A stretch of 44,340 nt of DNA from Azoarcus sp. Its GTDB lineage: Bacteria; Pseudomonadota; Gammaproteobacteria; Burkholderiales; Rhodocyclaceae. The DNA lies in assembly GCA_031277975.1 (NCBI GenBank), contig JAITLI010000166.1:1-44340 (forward strand), given 5' to 3'. Position numbers and translations under genes: made by a program. The notes below the pieces were generated by a model that saw only the letters and a program-made list of their open reading frames with translations, was not told where the DNA came from and did not search any database. Shown here piece by piece: positions 38,851 to 44,340 of this stretch. Every line of letters starts with the position of its first letter. Position 1 is the stretch's first letter.

Positions 38851-38958
38851 CGCCATGAACGTCTCGGGAAGCTTCTCCCGGCGAACGAGTATCCGGCGAA
38901 AGCGATTCATCCAGCCATGCGCGCGTTCGACCACCCCGCGCCGCGCCCTGAACCAAAC
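38851..38958 (-). pseudogene. IS5-type transposase C-terminal fragment
   Basis: This 36-codon stretch reads RRGVVERAHGWMNRFRRILV followed by RREKLPETFMA. It corresponds to the conserved region near the C-terminal DDE glutamate of IS5-family transposases (typically R-R-W-V-V-E-R-T-x-x-W-L-N-R-x-R-R-L). The tryptophan before VVER is replaced by glycine, and nothing else of the transposase remains. It joins in frame to the macB fragment just after its GKS, so the junction is a fusion scar. Confidence 0.65.
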
Positions 38959-39063
38959 AGATTTGCCCGAGCCGGACGCGCCGGCCAGCGCCGCGAATTC
39001 CCCGGCGTTTATCGTGAGCGAGACGCCATGCAGGACTTCCACGCGCGGCGCGCCCCCGCCGCG
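38959..39063 (-). pseudogene. MacB/LolD-type ABC ATPase N-terminal fragment
   Basis: About 35 codons encode GGGAPRVEVLHGVSLTINAG followed by EFAALAGASGSGKS, the N-terminal strand and Walker A of MacB/LolD-type ABC ATPases. The fragment is cut exactly after GSGKS and runs straight into IS5 transposase sequence. No signature or Walker B motif remains. Confidence 0.65.
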
Positions 39064-39245
39064 GTTAAGGGCGGGCCGCAGTCCCGATGATGTTGACAGC
39101 ACAAAGGATTCTTGGTCACGAACAACACGCGCGAATCCGAGCGTATCCCCGGCCTCGCGCTGGAAAACTGGGCAACGCCGCTCCAGCCCTGACCAAGCGT
39201 GCTCGCCCACCATCTCAACCTCCCCGCCGCTTTCTCCCTTCGGAT

Positions 39246-39317
39246 GCCGGTCACCAGCGCCTCGCCTTTCTTTACCGTCCCGCCCACGTTCACCTTGACC
39301 TGCTTCACCTGCCCGGA
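39246..39317 (-). pseudogene. MacA/HlyD-type membrane fusion protein fragment
   Basis: Codons in this stretch read SGQVKQVKVNVGGTVKKGEA, the lipoyl-like biotinyl motif of periplasmic adaptor proteins such as MacA. The flanking residues are not recognisable. It lies on the same strand and ahead of the macB fragment, the natural macA-macB order. Between the two fragments and up to 39560 I see no intact gene. Confidence 0.55.
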
Positions 39318-39560
39318 TGCCAGCCTCGTTCGCCCGCGCAGCGCCGCACAGAATTTCTCTTTCTTGCGCCGTCTCGCCCTGAACCTTTTCCGCGCCGATA
39401 CTTCCCGCTCCATCAGCCTGCCCGGAAAACTCAAAACCGCCGCGTACAATCCGGGTTATCTGGCTGCCGCCCTGCGATTATGCAAAATTTGATGCTTCGG
39501 CCCTGGAAAGGGGGGGGAATCCTCTGGAAAAGCAAAGTCCCATGAATTCCCCTTGCCGCA

Positions 39561-40115
39561 TCAATCGAAGATGTCTTGGAGAGCATCCATCACCATGCCG
39601 GTGCCGATGGCGATCAGCAGGATGTCGCCCGCCACGCGCACGTAGCGGTGCCCGTGCGGTGGCGGCGGCAGTTCGACGAGCAGTGCGGGCGGGACGTCGT
39701 AATAGGTGATGGTGCGTGGCAGGACGTAGCCCCGTCTCCAGGCGCGCGCGTGGGTCGGCACACAGTTCGGGCCGCGGCGGCTGAGTCCGGGCGGGCAGCG
39801 CCCCTTGACGTATGCGCGCCGGAAATAATCATTGGCGGCGCTGCGATGGCGGTTCTCGAAATGCGCGGCTGGCGGCGGCGGCGCGGGATGGCGTCCGGCG
39901 CGACGCGCGGGCGGCTCGGCGCGGCGCACGGGCGGCTCGGCGCGGCGTGCGGGCGGTCCGGCGCGATGTGCCGGCGGTTTGGCGTGGCGCTGCGCCGGAC
40001 GCTGGTCGCGGCCGTTCTTGTCATGATCGGGCGGCGCGGCCAGCACCGAAGCGCTGGCGAACGCGCCGGCCAGCAACGCGGCCAACAGGACGCGCAAGGT
40101 CGTGTGATGTTTCAT
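39561..40115 (-). CDS. RcnB-like secreted protein with Pro/Arg-rich repeats
   Basis: The 184-residue protein has a signal peptide (LRVLLAALLAGAFASASVLA) and a C-terminal RcnB-type domain (LPRTITYYDVPPALLVELPP then YVRVAGDILLIAIGTGMVMD). RcnB is a periplasmic nickel/cobalt homeostasis factor; relatives include CigR. The middle has four seven-residue repeats at 47-74 (PPAHRAG, PPARRAE, PPVRRAE, PPARRAG). AAGGAG lies upstream of two candidate ATGs at 40124 and 40115; I used 40115 because it starts the signal peptide. The opposite strand is open too, but the signal peptide and domain make this strand the real one. Metal binding is not shown. Confidence 0.83.
   Translation of the reverse strand: MKHHTTLRVLLAALLAGAFASASVLAAPPDHDKNGRDQRPAQRHAKPPAHRAGPPARRAEPPVRRAEPPARRAGRHPAPPPPAAHFENRHRSAANDYFRRAYVKGRCPPGLSRRGPNCVPTHARAWRRGYVLPRTITYYDVPPALLVELPPPPHGHRYVRVAGDILLIAIGTGMVMDALQDIFD
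39894..39977 (-). repeat. Four 21-bp tandem repeats inside the RcnB-like gene
   Basis: Each 21-base copy encodes one PPxRRAx heptapeptide. Copies 2-4 are nearly identical. The unit is a multiple of three, so copy-number change would preserve the frame and alter only the length of the linker. Confidence 0.7.
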
Positions 40116-40571
40116 GATGGTCATTTCTCCTTGATCGTGGGCGCTCGCCGGAATGCGCGGTATGCCATGGCGGGCGGGTTGCGGGTAGAGCGGCGTAACG
40201 ATAGCGCGTTTGTCCGGGCGCGGTCTTGTCCCGGATGTAGACGCATGTACATGATTGTAGTTTTTTTTTGCGCGTGCGTATTGAAAAGACAGCAAGGCGC
40301 TCATTCAGGGTAAGTACACGAGTGTCGTGATGACTTTCTTTTCCCTTGAAGGGGAAAAAGGAAAGCGAGGCAGCGCCACATATTACGTATTGACCGAAAC
40401 GAAGCTGCCGGACATTGTTCCTGCGTAAGCATTTGTTGCAGGGAAACCATGGCGATCATGCGTATTAATTCTCGAATTCGCCCCATGTCTGCCGCTAAGA
40501 TTGGGAGACGTTCCAGTCACAATCCTTATTGGATAACATTTCAACATAATAATCCCACGGGATATTACACA
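40116..40571. other. Divergent intergenic region between the RcnB-like gene and the chemotaxis receptor
   Basis: This 456-base gap is clearly AT-richer than its surroundings and holds the promoters of both genes. It contains an imperfect inverted repeat (CTTTCTTTTCCC with GGGGAAAAAGGAAAG, 40334-40365) and a CCTGC/GCAGG dyad near 40420-40442. I see no RNA gene or riboswitch core. The frame upstream of the receptor is open from 40449 but has no family similarity. Confidence 0.5.
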
Positions 40572-42248
40572 ATGAAACTCCGCTCGCTCCTGATTCTCGG
40601 TTTCGGCCTGGTTCTTTCCCTGCTCGCCATCATCGGCTGTTTATCCATCGTTTCCAGCAGCAACGTATCAGAGCTGGTGGGCGATGTCGCCCATCGCCGC
40701 GTGCCGCTGCTTGCCACCTACAGCGCACTCGAAAGCGAGATCAACCTCATCCGTACCCAGTCGCTGGCAATCTATGCCTTGCGCACGCCCTCACCGCAAA
40801 CAACCACCGCCCTCAATGATTTGCACAGCGAGCGCGTCACGACCTGGTCGGAAATCGAGGCGTTGAAGAAAAAACTCGACGCCCTGCCAAACCTGAGCGC
40901 CGAAGGGCAGCAACAGACTGCCGATCTGAACATGCGCCTGGACGATTTCCGCCAAACCTACAGCAAGATCGACGAGCACCTGCCCAAACTGGCCGCGGCT
41001 TCCGCCGCCAATGATGTCCAAAGCTACGAGCGCCTGCTGGCCGAATTCGACACGATTGCCCAGCGCGTGGCGCCTTCCGCCGTGCGGCTGCGCGACCTTC
41101 TGGCTTCCGTGACCGACAGGCAGACGGAGCGTTCCGAAAGCGCCGCCAGCGATGCCGCCGACAGCGCCGGGAATTCCGTCAAGGTCAGCGCGGTGCTGAC
41201 GATTGCCGGGCTTGCGCTGGGCATCCTGGTCGGCGTTTTGATCTTCCGCGCCGTCATCCGCCAGATCGGCGGCGAACCGGGCGCCATTCAGGAAATCATG
41301 CAGCGCGTCAGCAACGCCGATCTCAGCATGCAGGTCGAACTGCACCCCGGCGACAAATCGAGCGCGCTTTATGCCGTCTCCAGCACGATCGGCTCGTTGC
41401 GCAACCTGATCGACACCATCAGCCGCAGCGCCAACGATATCGCCGCCGCCAGCGAACAGTTGCACACCACCAGCGAGAGTATCGCCGCCGCCAGCGAGAG
41501 CCAGTCGCAGGCCGCCACGTCGATGGCCGCGTCGGTGGAAGAGATGACCGTCTCCATCAACCATGTTTCCGATTCGGCCAGCGACGCCAACAAAATGGCG
41601 CAGCAATCGGGCGCCGCCGCGCAGGAAGGCTCGAATTCCATCCAATCCATGGTCGCCGACATCAACCGCGTGGCGCGCGATGTGGCTGCCGCCGCGCAGG
41701 ACGTGGAAGAACTGGGCAACCAGTCGCGCGAAATCGCCTCGGTGGTCAGCATCATCAAGGAAGTGGCCGACCAGACCAATCTCCTCGCCCTCAACGCCGC
41801 CATCGAAGCGGCAAGGGCCGGCGAGCAGGGCCGGGGCTTCGCGGTGGTGGCGGACGAGGTGCGCAAGCTCGCCGAGCGCACCGCCACTTCGACCGAGGAC
41901 ATCGCCCGCATCGTCTCGCAGATTCACTCCGGCACCGACCACGCCGTGCAAACGATGCGGCATCAGAGCGAGAGCGTGAAATCCACCGTCGAACTGTCCG
42001 AGCGCGCCGGCGCCAACATTGGCCAGATCAACGAAGCATCGCTCGCGGTGGTCAACGCCGTCTCCGAAATCTCGCTCGCCCTTTCCGAGCAATCCACGGC
42101 CAGTACCGAAATCGCCAAGAACGTCGAACGCATCGCCGGCATGAGCGAGGACAACAGCTCAGCCGTGCGCGAAGTGGCGGCGGCCACGCGCGATCTCACG
42201 TCCCGTGCCGAACAGCTTCAGGAACTGGTCAATCGCTTCAGGCTTTGA
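40572..42248 (+). CDS. Methyl-accepting chemotaxis protein
   Basis: The 558-residue receptor has membrane helix 1 at about 5-27 and helix 2 near 206-230, bounding a periplasmic domain of about 175 residues that is helical and looks like a four-helix-bundle sensor (4HB_MCP type). A HAMP region follows, then a long coiled-coil signalling domain. The hairpin tip [20 protein letters not shown] followed by [20 protein letters not shown] near 397-437 binds CheA and CheW. It ends LVNRFRL, without the NWETF-like tether for CheR/CheB. The ATG at 40572 gives the membrane start MKLRSLLIL. The ligand is unknown. It implies a motile or surface-sensing cell, although no other che genes are in the window. 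Confidence 0.95.
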   Translation: MKLRSLLILGFGLVLSLLAIIGCLSIVSSSNVSELVGDVAHRRVPLLATYSALESEINLIRTQSLAIYALRTPSPQTTTALNDLHSERVTTWSEIEALKKKLDALPNLSAEGQQQTADLNMRLDDFRQTYSKIDEHLPKLAAASAANDVQSYERLLAEFDTIAQRVAPSAVRLRDLLASVTDRQTERSESAASDAADSAGNSVKVSAVLTIAGLALGILVGVLIFRAVIRQIGGEPGAIQEIMQRVSNADLSMQVELHPGDKSSALYAVSSTIGSLRNLIDTISRSANDIAAASEQLHTTSESIAAASESQSQAATSMAASVEEMTVSINHVSDSASDANKMAQQSGAAAQEGSNSIQSMVADINRVARDVAAAAQDVEELGNQSREIASVVSIIKEVADQTNLLALNAAIEAARAGEQGRGFAVVADEVRKLAERTATSTEDIARIVSQIHSGTDHAVQTMRHQSESVKSTVELSERAGANIGQINEASLAVVNAVSEISLALSEQSTASTEIAKNVERIAGMSEDNSSAVREVAAATRDLTSRAEQLQELVNRFRL

Positions 42249-42356
42249 CGCGGGCCTGCAATCGGGGGGAACACGGCGCGAGGCCGCGGACAAGTCCGGG
42301 CAGCGCGCCAGTCGCCTTGATCGCGCATCGATATGAACCAGCCTGCCCCGGCGGCG

Positions 42357-43679
42357 TCACGGTTTTTCCCGCTTGTCCTCGACGCGCCTGCTTTTCCCGG
42401 AAGAGCGTTCGATTCCGCCCGGTTCGACCAGTTTGACGACGGGGGTGATGAGCAGCGTCTGCCGCAGGCGGTCGGCGACGCGCCGCCGGAAACGGTCCAT
42501 TTCCTCGAAAGAATCGCTGAAAGCGTCGGGGCGCAATTCCACCATGACCGTCATCCTGTCCATACCGGTTTCGTTGTCGAGCACGATGCGGTAGTGCGGC
42601 GTCACTCCGGCGATGCCGGCGAGGATGTCTTCCACCTGGCTCGGAAAAACGTTGGTGCCCCGCACGATGAGCATATCGTCGGTGCGGGCGCGTACCTTGG
42701 CCATGCGGGCGTGCGTGCGTCCGCAACCGCACGGCGCGGTAGTGACGCTCGTCAGGTCGTGCGTCCGGTAGCGCAGCATCGGAAAGGCTTCCTTGCTCAA
42801 GGTGGTCAGCACCAGTTCGCCTTCGCTGCCTTCCGGCAGGGCTTCGCCCGTGGCGGGGTCGATGATCTCCCACAGGAAATGATCTTCGGCAATATGCTGC
42901 TGGTCGCGCGCAACGAGGCATTCTCCCGCCACGCCAGGGCCGTTGACTTCGGTCAGGCCGTAATTGTCGGTACAGATGATGTGCATGCGGTTTTCGATCT
43001 CGCGCCGCATGCCGGGCGTGCAGGGTTCACCGCCGAACAGCCCGACCCGCAGGCTGGAAGCCCGCCAGTCGAACCCCCGCGCCTCGCCGGCCTCGCACAT
43101 GTGCATGGCGTAGGAAGGCGTCGAGATCAGCACCGTGGTCTTGTAGTCCGCGATCATCATCAGGTGCCGCTCGGTATTGCCGGAACCGGCGGGCACCATC
43201 ATGCAACCCAGCTTTTCGCAGCCGTAGTGCAGGCCGAATCCCCCGGTGAACATGCCGTAGCCGAACGCCATCTGCACGCGGTCGGCGCGCGTGACGCCCG
43301 CCATCGCCGCGAGGCGCGCGACGCAATCGCTCCAGGCGTCGAGATCGCGCCTGCTGTAGCCGACAACGATGGGCTTGCCCGTCGTCCCCGAGGAAGCATG
43401 CAGGCGCAGCACGTCATCGAGCGCGATGGCGCACAGGCCGAACGGATAAGTGTCGCGCAATACCTGCTTGTCGGTAAACGGCAGCCGCCGCACGTCTTCG
43501 AGGCTCCGTATATCTTCCGGCCCGATGCCAAGTTCCTGAAAACGCCGCCTGTACCAAGGTACACGTTCATATGCCCATGCGACCTGCCTTTGCAATCTTT
43601 CCAATTGAATCCGCCGGATATGTTCGCGCGGCGCGGTTTCGATTTCCGGCTCGAAATAATTCACCTTGGGGCCATCCAT
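42357..43679 (-). CDS. paaK: Phenylacetate-CoA ligase
   Basis: The 440-residue adenylate-forming enzyme activates phenylacetate or a related aryl acid to its CoA thioester, using ATP. The phosphate-binding loop is SSGTTGKP at 96-103. Other core motifs are GYGMFTGGFGLHYG, DNYGLTEVNGPG and YRTHDL, and the C-terminal RTDDMLIVRGTNVFPSQVE is typical of PaaK. Length matches the family (430-440). An ACT-domain gene lies 44 bases upstream on the same strand, a pairing often seen in aromatic acid or arylpyruvate degradation gene sets. The gene converges with the chemotaxis receptor. Confidence 0.93.
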   Translation of the reverse strand: MDGPKVNYFEPEIETAPREHIRRIQLERLQRQVAWAYERVPWYRRRFQELGIGPEDIRSLEDVRRLPFTDKQVLRDTYPFGLCAIALDDVLRLHASSGTTGKPIVVGYSRRDLDAWSDCVARLAAMAGVTRADRVQMAFGYGMFTGGFGLHYGCEKLGCMMVPAGSGNTERHLMMIADYKTTVLISTPSYAMHMCEAGEARGFDWRASSLRVGLFGGEPCTPGMRREIENRMHIICTDNYGLTEVNGPGVAGECLVARDQQHIAEDHFLWEIIDPATGEALPEGSEGELVLTTLSKEAFPMLRYRTHDLTSVTTAPCGCGRTHARMAKVRARTDDMLIVRGTNVFPSQVEDILAGIAGVTPHYRIVLDNETGMDRMTVMVELRPDAFSDSFEEMDRFRRRVADRLRQTLLITPVVKLVEPGGIERSSGKSRRVEDKREKP

Positions 43680-43723
43680 GCTGTCGGTTTCATCTGGACA
43701 TTACAATACATCGGAAAACCACA

Positions 43724-44149
43724 TCAATCTTGGAGACGCGCCGCTATTTCATCCAGCGACACAAGGTCTATTGGCTGGTGCCGCAAGGCCGATTCCGCCG
43801 AGTCTATGTCTTCGACATGAATGGCGATAATGGTCGAGATCAGGGAATAGCTATACAGTACGTTGATACCCGCCGCCGCGATGACGCTCATGACGCGCGC
43901 CAGTTCCCCCGGCTCGTCGAGCAGGCGGACGCACAGCACCTGCGTGAGCGTCGAGGCGCACCCTTGCGCGCGCAACACTTCGAGCGCCTCTCCCGGCTTG
44001 TCGAGAATGAAACGCGCGATTCCGTAATCGCCCGTATCGGAAACCGAGTAACCGCGCACATTTACCCCGGCGGCTTCAAGGGCATCGAGGATGCGTTTCA
44101 AATGGCCCGGCTGACTTTCCAGAAAAACACTGATTTGGGGAATTGCCAT
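43724..44149 (-). CDS. Tandem ACT-domain protein
   Basis: The 141-residue protein consists of two ACT-like domains: IPQISVFLESQPGHLKRILD with AAGVNVRGYSVSDTGDYGI, then CVRLLDEPGELARVMSVIAA with AGINVLYSYSLIST. ACT domains bind amino acids or similar small ligands and regulate metabolism. It precedes paaK, so an aromatic amino acid or arylacetate ligand is a fair inference. The ATG at 44149 is preceded by GGAG at about 12 bases; an ATG at 44167 would add METNII. Confidence 0.88.
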   Translation of the reverse strand: MAIPQISVFLESQPGHLKRILDALEAAGVNVRGYSVSDTGDYGIARFILDKPGEALEVLRAQGCASTLTQVLCVRLLDEPGELARVMSVIAAAGINVLYSYSLISTIIAIHVEDIDSAESALRHQPIDLVSLDEIAARLQD

Positions 44150-44193
44150 GATGATATTAGTCTCCATCCGCAGCTACGGCGCCACGGCTTTTT

Positions 44194-44340
44194 TCAATAA
44201 CCCGGCTCAATGGTACCGTATTCCCATCCATAACGCCTTTCCCGTCTTCCGCGAATGGCCGCGATCCACCGCCGGGCGTGATCTTTCACCACGCCATCCG
44301 ATATGCCATGCACGGCATGTATCGTTTGTTCCATTGCGGG
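44194..44340 (-). CDS. Possible C-terminal end of an unidentified gene (runs off right edge)
   Basis: A minus-strand frame is open from base 44340 to a TGA at 44194-44196. It reads ...MEQTIHAVHGISDGVVKDHA then RRWIAAIRGRRERRYGWEYG and ends TIEPGY. No family is recognised. The base composition is less strongly GC-biased than the confirmed genes, and an ATG at 44334 could make it a short 46-residue frame. It could be the end of an upstream gene of the paaK operon, or chance. Confidence 0.3.
   Translation of the reverse strand, partial: PAMEQTIHAVHGISDGVVKDHARRWIAAIRGRRERRYGWEYGTIEPGY

Noticed and set aside
39576-40313. Plus-strand frame of 245 codons opposite the RcnB-like gene
   Set aside because: The minus strand has a signal peptide, a ribosome site and the RcnB domain; the plus frame is an Arg/Gly-rich shadow.
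40300-40571. Cyclic di-GMP riboswitch or sigma-28 promoter ahead of the chemotaxis receptor
   Set aside because: No GEMM core was found. GCCGCTAAG at about 40490 resembles a sigma-28 -10 box, but the bases 15 upstream (TCGA) do not fit the -35.

Overview
The window is GC-rich, gene-dense chromosomal DNA from a Gram-negative bacterium, most likely a betaproteobacterium. The 249-residue EtfB, the smc-zipA-ligA order, lapA-lapB, GlnE, YhdP and BepA-type and TusA proteins all point that way. A Rhodocyclales-like lineage is my guess from gene content and cannot be proven here. Nearly all coding capacity is housekeeping. The unusual material lies in the gaps between genes.

Layout. At 1-410 (minus) an unrecognised gene runs off the left edge. 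At 690-3354 are a membrane methyltransferase-like protein and parE. At 3536-8699 is a five-gene plus-strand block: PAP2 phosphatase, YbhN-type membrane protein, ArnC/GtrB-like glycosyltransferase, ArnT-like glycosyltransferase and a second PAP2. Its first four genes are joined by ATGA stop/start overlaps, so it looks like one envelope glycan or lipid-modification pathway. At 8700-9822 there is a cryptic small secreted-protein frame on the minus strand with a consensus-matching sigma-54 promoter, followed by a cluster of palindromic repeats. At 9823-12176 are ppx and tatD. At 12320-16552 are etfB, etfA, a CbiM-like membrane protein and an acyl-CoA dehydrogenase; the ETF is the natural electron acceptor of the dehydrogenase. 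At 16678-18389 are a BepA-like M48 protease and tusA. At 18814-26628 are smc, zipA, ligA and galU, closely spaced. yhdP (minus) and glnE (plus) diverge from about 30.7 kb.

At 33803-38712 a minus-strand operon reads lapA, lapB, DUF2007, ugd, cysM, PolB-like exonuclease. GalU and Ugd together make UDP-glucose and UDP-glucuronate, and LapB controls LPS synthesis, so much of the window concerns the envelope. Upstream of lapA (38851-39317) lies a scar of macA, macB and IS5-type transposase fragments. At 39561-42248 an RcnB-like secreted protein diverges from a chemotaxis receptor. At 42357-44149 (minus) are a tandem-ACT protein and a phenylacetate-CoA ligase.

No tRNA, rRNA, CRISPR array or intact mobile element was seen. 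The best candidates for something new are the sigma-54 locus at 8777-9215, the covarying palindromic repeats, the macAB/IS5 scar, the parE fragment at 550-600 and the five-gene glycan block.
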